Of a stretch of DNA of 5,665 bases, positions 1 to 5,587 are shown piece by piece. This stretch comes from Pseudomonadota bacterium. Its GTDB lineage: Bacteria > Pseudomonadota > Alphaproteobacteria > Rhodospirillales > Rhodospirillaceae. The DNA lies in assembly GCA_023396465.1 (NCBI GenBank), contig JAEWWF010000255.1, positions 1-5,665 on the forward strand, read 5' to 3'. Each line of letters begins with the position of its first letter. Within the stretch, counting starts at the first letter, position 1. Position numbers and translations under genes: made by a program. The notes under the pieces were generated by a model. The model ran no database searches. It was not told the origin of the DNA and saw nothing but the letters and a program-made list of their open reading frames with translations.

Positions 1-218
1 CCGCCGCCCCACCGCCGGCTGAACCGGTGCAGGCCGTCGCCCCGGCACAGGCTCCTGCCCGACCGGCTGCCGCCACGCCCCCGCCAGCGGCGACCAGCGG
101 CAGTCGCGGTCAGACCGCCGCCCCGGCCGGGGAAAGCTGTTCGTGGGTGGTGCAATGCGCCGACAGCGGCCCGGACGCCGGCAAGTGCGTATCAACCCGA
201 GTCTGCGACCCGAAGTGA
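1..218 (+). CDS. C-terminal end of an Ala/Pro-rich protein with a four-Cys tail (partial, function unknown)
   Basis: The frame is open from the left edge (first complete codon at 3) to a TGA at 216-218, giving 71 visible residues; the true start lies outside the window. A GTG at 27 could open a 63-residue ORF, but no Shine-Dalgarno precedes it and the frame continues upstream, so I treat the gene as truncated by the window. The first ~40 visible residues are an Ala/Pro-rich, low-complexity linker. The last ~27 form a distinct tail with four cysteines spaced C-x5-C-x9-C-x5-C (visible residues 46, 52, 62, 68), ending in Asp-Pro-Lys. A flexible linker before a small Cys-paired module suggests an exported protein with two disulfides, but no signal peptide can be seen, and metal binding is an alternative. 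I do not recognise the family. It converges on the leftward gene beginning beyond the 229-268 hairpin. Confidence 0.6.
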   Translation, partial: AAPPPAEPVQAVAPAQAPARPAAATPPPAATSGSRGQTAAPAGESCSWVVQCADSGPDAGKCVSTRVCDPK

Positions 219-228
219 TCCCTCCCTC

Positions 229-268
229 GGCGCCGGGTCGGGTTGGCCACGCCACCTGACCCGGCGCC
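229..268. terminator. Strong hairpin between convergent genes, probable bidirectional terminator
   Basis: A perfect 11-bp inverted repeat (229-239 with 258-268, core GGCGCCGGGTC) extends inward through one G-T pair to a 15-bp stem (229-243 with 254-268). After a bulged T at 244, three more pairs (245-247 with 251-253) close on a 3-nt loop. It begins 11 nt after the rightward stop codon and ends 9 nt before the leftward stop codon at 278, where a shared terminator is expected. Neither side carries a T-tract, so it may act as a non-canonical intrinsic terminator or as an RNA 3'-end stabiliser. Confidence 0.6.
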
Positions 269-277
269 ACGGCCACC

Positions 278-1582
278 TCAGGACGACTCGTCGAAGCCGC
301 TGTCGGAGGACGGCACCGGCGTGACCCGGATGGAGGTCAGCTGATTGCGCTGGCGGCGCAGCACCTCGAAGCGGAAACCGTGGAACAGGAACACCTGCCC
401 GGGATCGGGAATGGAGCGGCTTTCGTGCAGCACCAGACCGGCGATGGTGGCGGCTTCCGAGTCAGGCAGGTTCCAGTCGAATTGACGGTTGAGGTCGCGG
501 ATGGTGACGCCGCCGTCGATGACGTAAGACCCGTCGGGTTGCGCCCGCACGCCGGAGACGGTGATGTCATGCTCGTCGGAGATGTCACCGACGATCTCCT
601 CCAGGATATCTTCCAGCGTCACGATGCCCAGCAGCACGCCGTATTCGTCCACCACCAGGGCGAAATGCTCGCGGCGCTGGCGGAACGCCTGCAACTGGTC
701 GAGCAGGCGGGTCGAGTCGGGGATGAACCACGGCGGCGAGGCCACCGTCACCACGTCCAGATCGCCGCTGTGGCCTTCGACCGCCCGCAACAGCCCCTTG
801 CTGTGCAGGACGCCGACGATGTTGTCGGATTTGCCGCGCCATAGCGGCAGCCGGGTGTAGGGGCTGGCCAGCACCTGCTTGACGATATCGCCGGTCGGTT
901 GATCGGCGTCGATGGTCACCAGCCGTCCACGCGGCACCATGATCTCGCTCACCTCCACGTCGGCGAGGTCGAGCACGCTACGCAGCATGGCGCGTTCGTG
1001 GACGATGGTGCGCATCCCCGCCGCCGCTTCCTCGGCGGCCTCGGTGTGCATGTCGATGGCGCCCCGCAACTCGGCCAGCGCCATGGTGGCGGTGTGAGGC
1101 CGCTCGCCGCCGCCGCCCAGGCGCAGCGCCACCGACACCACCCCCTGGATCACCGCCGTCAGCGGCCCCAGGATCACCACCAGCCAGCGCATCACCGGCG
1201 CCACGCCCAGGGCCAGGCGGTGGGTATGGGTCAGGGCGTAGGTCTTCGGCAGAATCTCGCTGAAGATGAGGATCAGCACCGTCATCACCAGCGTCGCCAC
1301 CGCCACGCCGCTTTCGCCGAACAGGGTAATCAGCACGCTGGTGGCCAGCGCCGAGGCCAGGATGTTGACCAGGTTGTTGCCAAGCAGAATGGTGGCGATC
1401 AGACGTTCGCGCTTGGCGAGCAGGGCATTGGCGACCGAGGCACGACCATCGCCCTTGCGCTCCAGTTCGCGCATCAGCGGGCGGGAGGCGGCGGTCAGCG
1501 CCGTTTCCGACCCGGAGAAAAAGGCCGACAGCACAAGGCAGATCAGAATCGCCACCAGCGAAACGATCATGGCGGTAGTCAT
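278..1582 (-). CDS. CNNM/CBS-pair/CorC-domain membrane protein (hemolysin family, CorB/YfjD-like)
   Basis: The 434-residue protein has the full architecture of the CNNM (DUF21)-CBS-CorC_HlyC family. The membrane part (about 1-155) has hydrophobic segments near 4-23, 60-85, 92-112 and 128-152. It carries the family's conserved motifs SGSETA (23-28), GNNLVN (68-73) and SEILPKT (108-114). A CBS pair follows: CBS1 from IMVPRGR (214-220) to about 270, and CBS2 about 280-335 with VDEYG (311-315) and TLEDILEEIVGDI (322-334). A C-terminal CorC_HlyC domain spans about 342-425. The length matches CorB/YfjD proteins rather than the short, soluble CorC form. Members are linked to Mg2+ export or homeostasis with nucleotide-sensing CBS domains; the old name 'hemolysin' is misleading. 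The ATG at 1582 has a modest GGGA about 5 nt upstream; Met5 is an alternative start without a ribosome site. The gene lies 57 nt after the aroB stop on the same strand and may share its transcript. Family is confident; substrate is inferred. Confidence 0.93.
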   Translation of the reverse strand: MTTAMIVSLVAILICLVLSAFFSGSETALTAASRPLMRELERKGDGRASVANALLAKRERLIATILLGNNLVNILASALATSVLITLFGESGVAVATLVMTVLILIFSEILPKTYALTHTHRLALGVAPVMRWLVVILGPLTAVIQGVVSVALRLGGGGERPHTATMALAELRGAIDMHTEAAEEAAAGMRTIVHERAMLRSVLDLADVEVSEIMVPRGRLVTIDADQPTGDIVKQVLASPYTRLPLWRGKSDNIVGVLHSKGLLRAVEGHSGDLDVVTVASPPWFIPDSTRLLDQLQAFRQRREHFALVVDEYGVLLGIVTLEDILEEIVGDISDEHDITVSGVRAQPDGSYVIDGGVTIRDLNRQFDWNLPDSEAATIAGLVLHESRSIPDPGQVFLFHGFRFEVLRRQRNQLTSIRVTPVPSSDSGFDESS

Positions 1583-1615
1583 GGCAGTCCCATCCGTGGG
1601 TTCAGGTCAAAGGCC

Positions 1616-1629
1616 GCCGCGATCGCGGC
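1616..1629. repeat. Perfect 14-bp palindrome in the aroB / CNNM gap
   Basis: GCCGCGATCGCGGC is exactly self-complementary around 1622/1623 and lies in the 57-nt gap between the aroB stop and the CNNM gene start. With no loop it is a poor RNA hairpin unless the centre opens. It could be a dimeric-protein site or a chance GC-rich palindrome; nothing in the sequence decides this. Confidence 0.35.
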
Positions 1630-1639
1630 AGGATCAGGG

Positions 1640-2797
1640 TCAGGATGCGGCAACGAACTCGGTCACCACCTCGCGCAGCAAACGCGGATCGACGTCGCTG
1701 CACAGGAACGACCGGCCGATGCCACGGGCGAGGACGAAGGTCACCTTGCCCTCGGCCACCTTCTTGTCGCTGGCCATGTGCGAGATAAGCACGTCGGCCT
1801 CCAGGCGCGCCCCCGCCACACGGGGGGGCACCACCGGCAGCCCGACCGCCTCCAGATGGGCGCGCAGGCGGGCGACGTCCTCGGGCGGGCACAGGCCCAT
1901 GCGGGCCGACAGGGTGAAAGCCATCAGCATGCCGATGGCCACCGCCTCGCCGTGCAGCAGCGTATCGCCATAGCCGCATTCGGCCTCCAGCGCATGCCCG
2001 AAGGTATGTCCCAGATTCAACAGGGCGCGCTGGCCGCCTTCGCGCTCGTCGGCGGCCACCACCCGCGCCTTGGCGGCGCAGCTGGTGAGGATGGCGTGGC
2101 GGCGCAAGGCGGTATCGCCGGCCACCAGAGCGGCGCCGTTGTGCTCCATCCAGGCGAAGAAGGGAGCATCGTCGATGAGGCCGTATTTCACCACCTCGGC
2201 ATAACCGGCCAGTACCTCCCGCCGCGCCAGGGTGGCGAGGGTGTCGGTGTCGATGATCACCAGACGCGGCTGATGGAAGGTGCCGATCAGGTTCTTGCCG
2301 TGGCGGGTGTTGATGCCAGTCTTGCCGCCAACCGAACTGTCCACCTGTGACAGCAGGGTGGTCGGGATCTGCACGAAATCCACTCCGCGCAGCAGGATGG
2401 AAGCGGCGAAGCCGGTGAGATCGCCGATCACCCCGCCCCCCAGGGCCACGACCATGCTGCCGCGCTCGCAGCGGGCGGCCAGCATGGCGTCAAGCAGGCC
2501 CTCCAGACGCGCGAAGCTCTTGGTCGCCTCGCCAGCCGGCACGATGTGGCTGTCGTGACGGATGCCAGCGGCGTCCAAGGCCGCCGTCAGGGTGGCCAGG
2601 TGCAACCCCGCCACCGTCGCGTCGCTGACGATGAACACTCGCTTCTGCCGCAGCACCGGCGCCATCAGCCGCCCCGCCTGCGCCAGCAGGCCGCCGCCCA
2701 CCAGGATATCGTAGCTGCGCTCGGCCAACGGCACCCGCAGGGTCTCGGCGACACCAGCCTCGTCGGGGGTAGCGGCGGCGGAAGGGGCAGGGGTCAC
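1640..2797 (-). CDS. aroB: 3-dehydroquinate synthase
   Basis: AroB converts DAHP to 3-dehydroquinate in the cytoplasm (shikimate pathway, step 2) using NAD+ and a divalent metal. From the GTG at 2797 the protein has 385 residues, somewhat longer than the ~360 of many AroBs because of an Ala/Pro-rich N-terminal extension of about 18 residues. Visible signatures are the NAD-site GGGVIGD (120-126), the IPTTLLSQVDSSVGGKTG stretch (144-161), KNLIGTFHQP (168-177), GYAEVVKYG (198-206), NLGHTFGH (261-268) and LLHGEAV (280-286). The metal ligands equivalent to E. coli Glu184, His247 and His264 are Glu201, His264 and His282, so the active site looks complete. I chose GTG at 2797 because it overlaps the aroK stop by 4 nt (GTGA) and has GGAG at a spacing of 8. 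The longer frame from 2836 starts with TTG and lacks a ribosome site. A run of seven C (coding strand, 1822-1828) encodes part of a Val-Pro-Pro-Arg segment. Confidence 0.96.
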   Translation of the reverse strand: MTPAPSAAATPDEAGVAETLRVPLAERSYDILVGGGLLAQAGRLMAPVLRQKRVFIVSDATVAGLHLATLTAALDAAGIRHDSHIVPAGEATKSFARLEGLLDAMLAARCERGSMVVALGGGVIGDLTGFAASILLRGVDFVQIPTTLLSQVDSSVGGKTGINTRHGKNLIGTFHQPRLVIIDTDTLATLARREVLAGYAEVVKYGLIDDAPFFAWMEHNGAALVAGDTALRRHAILTSCAAKARVVAADEREGGQRALLNLGHTFGHALEAECGYGDTLLHGEAVAIGMLMAFTLSARMGLCPPEDVARLRAHLEAVGLPVVPPRVAGARLEADVLISHMASDKKVAEGKVTFVLARGIGRSFLCSDVDPRLLREVVTEFVAAS

Positions 2798-3399
2798 CGG
2801 TCGGTCTCCACGGGTTCGGGCGCCACGGCGCCGCAACGGTCGATGAAGTCACGCAGGGCGGCGAGCACCCGGTCGGTGGTGACCTCGGGACTTTCCTCGC
2901 CGGCGTCAATGATGAGATCGGCCTCGGCATAGACCGGATAGCGGGCGTCGATCAGGTCACGCAGCTTCTCGCGCGGGTCGCCCTGATTGAGCAACGGCCG
3001 GTGGAAGCGGCCGGCGGTGCGACGCACCAGCAAGTCCAGGTCGGCCCGCAGCCACACGCTGATGCCACGGGCGCGGATGCGTTGGCGGGTTTCCTCGGCC
3101 ATGAAGGCGCCGCCGCCGGCTGCCAGAACGCAGGGCTCGCCCTCCAGCAGGCGGGCCATGACCTTGCGCTCGCCGGCACGGAACGCCTCTTCCCCCAGGT
3201 TGGCGAAAATGTCGGCGATGGGCTGGCCGGCGGCCTTCTCGATCTCGGTGTCGGCATCGACGAAGGGCACATGCAGACGCCCCGCCAGGCGCCGCCCGAC
3301 CACGCTCTTGCCAGCCCCCATCAGGCCGACCAGCACCACCGTGCGATGCAGCGCCAGCGGCGTCTCGGCGTGCGGCGGGGTCAGCCAGACGCCGCTCAC
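2794..3399 (-). CDS. aroK: Shikimate kinase
   Basis: AroK phosphorylates shikimate at the 3-hydroxyl with ATP (shikimate pathway, step 5). The 201-residue protein has Walker A GLMGAGKS (25-32), the shikimate-binding Asp-Ala-Asp (48-50), Arg74 within FRAGE, the AGGGA loop (94-98) and the lid sequence GRFHRPLL (130-137) with its conserved arginines. All key residues of the family are present. At 201 residues it exceeds the ~173 of E. coli AroK through an N-terminal extension of about 17 residues and a C-terminal tail. The start is GTG at 3399, supported by GGGAG (3407-3411) at a spacing of 7; no in-frame ATG lies before the Walker A region. Its TGA shares four bases with the aroB start, which indicates an aroK-aroB operon with likely translational coupling. 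The plasmid-like alternative, a gluconate kinase, is disfavoured by the AGGGA and RFHRPLL signatures. Confidence 0.96.
   Translation of the reverse strand: MSGVWLTPPHAETPLALHRTVVLVGLMGAGKSVVGRRLAGRLHVPFVDADTEIEKAAGQPIADIFANLGEEAFRAGERKVMARLLEGEPCVLAAGGGAFMAEETRQRIRARGISVWLRADLDLLVRRTAGRFHRPLLNQGDPREKLRDLIDARYPVYAEADLIIDAGEESPEVTTDRVLAALRDFIDRCGAVAPEPVETDR
2806..2809 (-). promoter_or_regulatory. Ribosome binding site of aroB (decides the GTG start)
   Basis: GGAG on the minus strand lies 8 nt before the GTG at 2797, inside the 3' end of aroK. It supports the 385-residue AroB over the longer TTG-initiated frame and fits reinitiation by ribosomes finishing aroK. Confidence 0.7.
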
Positions 3400-3406
3400 G
3401 GCGCCG

Positions 3407-3411
3407 CTCCC
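3407..3411 (-). promoter_or_regulatory. Ribosome binding site of aroK (supports the GTG start)
   Basis: GGGAG on the minus strand sits 7 nt before the GTG at 3399. It is the best Shine-Dalgarno match on the leftward side and supports GTG as the aroK initiator. Confidence 0.7.
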
Positions 3412-3440
3412 GCCGTGCGTTGCACGCGATTCGTCAAGGG

Positions 3441-3467
3441 TTTACACTGCCGTCCTGTTGCCATAAT
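3441..3467 (+). promoter_or_regulatory. Candidate rightward promoter in the divergent intergenic region
   Basis: TTTACA (3441-3446, 5 of 6 to the -35 consensus) and CATAAT (3462-3467, 5 of 6 to the -10 consensus) are separated by 15 nt, shorter than ideal. They lie in the most AT-rich patch of the window (about 3429-3480), where a promoter for the small membrane ORF at 3577 would be expected. The resulting leader would be about 100 nt. Weak evidence only. Confidence 0.3.
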
Positions 3468-3472
3468 CGGTT

Positions 3473-3501
3473 CCTATATCACACCCCGCACGGGCTGTCC
3501 C
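3473..3501 (-). promoter_or_regulatory. Candidate leftward promoter for aroK-aroB
   Basis: On the minus strand GGGACA (3496-3501) and TATAGG (3473-3478) are spaced by 17 nt, each matching 4 of 6 consensus bases. Initiation near 3466 would give a leader of about 65 nt before the aroK GTG. It partly interleaves with the rightward candidate, as in compact divergent promoters. Weak evidence only. Confidence 0.22.
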
Positions 3502-3576
3502 GAGTCCGGTCGCATCAGCGACGGGGCTGGAAGGGGACACCGTTGCCGTCACCGGATCAAGGATCGGTCCCCATAC

Positions 3577-3717
3577 ATGCGCACCCTCTCCCGCATTCTC
3601 ATCCTGCTCGTGCTGGCCGTGATCGTGGCCGGGGTCGGCTTCCTGGCCACCTGGGAAATGCCGCCGCCGACCGCGACCGTGGAGAAGGTGATCAGCAATG
3701 ACCGCTTCCAGCGCTGA
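3577..3717 (+). CDS. Small single-pass membrane protein, 46 residues, function unknown
   Basis: An ATG at 3577 opens a 46-codon frame ending with TGA at 3715-3717. Residues 1-6 are basic (Arg2, Arg6), residues 7-25 form one strongly hydrophobic segment (ILILLVLAVIVAGVGFLAT), and the rest is a short polar tail with Pro-Pro-Pro (29-31) and a charged end (EKV...NDRFQR). The positive-inside rule places the N terminus in the cytoplasm and the ~20-residue tail in the periplasm; an uncleaved anchor is more likely than a signal peptide because no Ala-x-Ala site is seen. The ribosome site is weak: AAGGA lies 13 nt upstream. The last 20 nt overlap the next gene, whose own Shine-Dalgarno lies inside this ORF, which argues for a real, coupled gene. 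It could still be a leader ORF. I do not recognise a family. Confidence 0.65.
   Translation: MRTLSRILILLVLAVIVAGVGFLATWEMPPPTATVEKVISNDRFQR
3681..3688 (+). promoter_or_regulatory. Ribosome binding site of the 611-residue exported protein
   Basis: GGAGAAGG lies 9 nt before the ATG at 3698 and within the coding region of the small membrane ORF. It fixes the start of the exported protein and supports coupled translation of the two genes. Confidence 0.65.
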
Positions 3718-5533
3718 CACCGGCCACCGCGTCGGCACGGGGCGCCTGACCGCCGGCGCCGCTGCCCTGGCGCTGCTGATGACGGCGGCGCCGTCCCTGG
3801 CGCAACAGCCGCAGCAGGGTCCGCTGCGCCTGTTCCCGGCCCCCGAGGCGGCCGCGCCAGCGGCCCCGGCGCCGCAACCGCCGCAACAGCAGGCCGAACC
3901 TTCCCAGGCACGGCCCACGGCACAGCCCGCGACCGCCATCCCCCCAGCCGGCGGATTGGGCGGCGTCAGCGTGGCACCGCTTGATCGGCTCGACCCGGCC
4001 GCCGCCGGGCTGCTGGAAGAACGCACCGGCGGCCTGCCCCATCGCCTGTGGCAGGGGACGCCGGCGGAACTGGCCGTCACCCTGATCGACAAGCTGCCGC
4101 CAAGCGCGCCGTCGCTGGTGACGCACGAACTGACCTATCGGCTGCTCGCCTCCACCGCCGCCAATCCCCAGGGACCGGAGGCGGCGGCGCTGCTGCCGCT
4201 GCGGGTGGAGCACCTGCGGGTGATGGGCGAGGCTGCCGCCGCCGCCCGCTTGGCCGAAACGGTGCCGGCGGCGCAGCGGCCGGAACCCCTGCGGCGTGCC
4301 CTGGTCGACGCCCTGCTGGCCCAGGCCACCGCCGAAGCGGTGCCGGCCGAGGTCTGCCCGCAGGCACGCGACGGGCTCGCCGCCTTCGACAGCCCCTATT
4401 GGCAGAAGGTCGCCGCCTTCTGCGACCTGCTCGACCGCAAGCCGGATTCGGCCCAGCTGACTCTGGCCATGCTGCGCGAGACCGGCCACGATGACGCCCC
4501 CTTCTACTGGGCGGCCGATCAGCTGTCGGGCGTCAAGCCGGCGGCCCTGAAGACCATGCCGGCGCCCAATCCGTTGCTGCTCGCCATGGTGCGGGCGGTG
4601 GGCAAGGATCTGCCGGTCGACGCCCTCGGCGCCGGTGCCGAGCCGTGGTTGCTGGCCGCCGTCGCCGCCCACGGTCCGGCCGCCGACCGGCTGGCGCTGG
4701 CCGAACGGGCGGCGGCCATGGGCGCGCTGACCAGTCCCGATCTGGCCCGCCTCTATGCCGCCGAAACGTTTAGCGAGGCCGAGCTTTCTGCCCCGGCCGG
4801 CACCCAACCCAACACGCCGCGAGAGCGGGCCCGCCTCTACCAGCGCAACGCCCGCCAGAGCGATCCGGCGGTGATGGCGGCGGCGCTGGAGGGAGCACGT
4901 TTCTCGCCGCTCTATGGGGCGACGGCCAAGCTCCATGCCGATGCCCTCGCCGCCTTGCCGCCGCTGCCGGAGATGACCGCCACCGCCGGCCGCGCCCTGT
5001 TCGCCACCGGCCGTGCCGATGCCGCCCGCCCCTGGCTTCAGGAGGCCCGCCTGCGCCAGGATGCGGCACCCGCCGCCGCCGCCGCGCTACGCGCCCTGTG
5101 GCCTTACGAGCGGGTGGCCGAGGCCCCCGCCGCCGCACCCTTCAGCCCGGAGATGCTCACCGCCTGGCGCGCCACCCAACCACCCGGCACGCCCAAGCCG
5201 GAGATCGACCGCCGCCACACCCTGGTGCTCGGCCTCCTGCAAGCCCTGGGCGAGCCTGTGGCCTCCGCCGACTGGCTGATGCCGCTCACCGACGCCACCG
5301 TCGATGCCCGTCCGGTGCCCGACGCCGCCATCCTGCGGGCGCTGGACCTGGCAGCGGCGCAGGGGCGGATCGGCGAGACGGTCGCCCTGGCGCTCATCGC
5401 GCTGGGCAACGAAGGTCCGGCGGTGGTCCACCCCGAGGCGCTGTTCCGTGCCGTCGCGGCGTTGCGGCGCATCGGCCTGGAGGCCGACGCCAAAGCCCTG
5501 GCCCTGGAAGCCATGGCCGCCGCCGGTGTGTGA
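3698..5533 (+). CDS. Exported Ala-rich helical (solenoid-like) protein of unknown function
   Basis: The 611-residue protein starts at ATG 3698, with GGAGAAGG 9 nt upstream. It has a Sec-type signal peptide: basic n-region (Arg11, Arg16), hydrophobic core about 18-30, and a probable cleavage site after PSLA (32-35) before Gln36. Residues 36-88 are a Pro/Ala/Gln-rich disordered linker. The remainder, about 92-610, is a succession of amphipathic, Ala/Leu-rich helices with short loops, resembling a TPR-like or other alpha-solenoid fold, though no canonical repeat consensus is clear to me. Two cysteines (220 and 242) flank a Tyr-Trp segment and could form one disulfide in the periplasm. There are no catalytic motifs and no further membrane segments. 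It overlaps the small membrane ORF by 20 nt and ends 54 nt before the xerD-like gene. An envelope scaffold or partner-binding role is inference; Ala/Pro-rich composition makes such proteins prone to spurious annotation. Confidence 0.85.
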   Translation: MTASSADTGHRVGTGRLTAGAAALALLMTAAPSLAQQPQQGPLRLFPAPEAAAPAAPAPQPPQQQAEPSQARPTAQPATAIPPAGGLGGVSVAPLDRLDPAAAGLLEERTGGLPHRLWQGTPAELAVTLIDKLPPSAPSLVTHELTYRLLASTAANPQGPEAAALLPLRVEHLRVMGEAAAAARLAETVPAAQRPEPLRRALVDALLAQATAEAVPAEVCPQARDGLAAFDSPYWQKVAAFCDLLDRKPDSAQLTLAMLRETGHDDAPFYWAADQLSGVKPAALKTMPAPNPLLLAMVRAVGKDLPVDALGAGAEPWLLAAVAAHGPAADRLALAERAAAMGALTSPDLARLYAAETFSEAELSAPAGTQPNTPRERARLYQRNARQSDPAVMAAALEGARFSPLYGATAKLHADALAALPPLPEMTATAGRALFATGRADAARPWLQEARLRQDAAPAAAAALRALWPYERVAEAPAAAPFSPEMLTAWRATQPPGTPKPEIDRRHTLVLGLLQALGEPVASADWLMPLTDATVDARPVPDAAILRALDLAAAQGRIGETVALALIALGNEGPAVVHPEALFRAVAALRRIGLEADAKALALEAMAAAGV

Positions 5534-5587
5534 TCCGGCACGCGGCGGCGACCGTCCCTCCCTGTTCACTCCGCAGGTCCGCACTCC

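Noticed and set aside
27..218. A self-contained 63-residue gene starting at GTG 27
   Set aside because: No Shine-Dalgarno is visible, and the same Ala/Pro-rich frame is open to the left edge, so a gene truncated by the window is more likely.
278..1582. A true hemolysin or toxin
   Set aside because: The 'hemolysin' label of this family is historical. The CNNM, CBS-pair and CorC_HlyC domains point to cation homeostasis.
899..2350. A 483-codon rightward open frame opposite the CNNM gene and aroB
   Set aside because: It runs antisense across two well-recognised genes and its product is a His/Gln/Gly-rich string without domains, as expected for the complement of GC-rich coding DNA. It has no supported start.
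2798..2836. The longer aroB start (TTG at 2836)
   Set aside because: It uses TTG, lacks a ribosome site and would add 13 Arg-rich residues inside aroK; the GTG at 2797 has GGAG at 8 nt and the typical 4-nt overlap.
3001..3717. A 238-residue reading frame that would extend the small membrane protein upstream
   Set aside because: Most of it is antisense to aroK, and no in-frame initiation codon near 3577 has support. Only the last 46 residues have protein-like character.
3692..4936. A 414-codon leftward open frame opposite the exported protein gene
   Set aside because: The product is an Arg/Gly/Gln-rich low-complexity string, antisense to a gene with a signal peptide and a good ribosome site. 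It is a GC-rich shadow frame.
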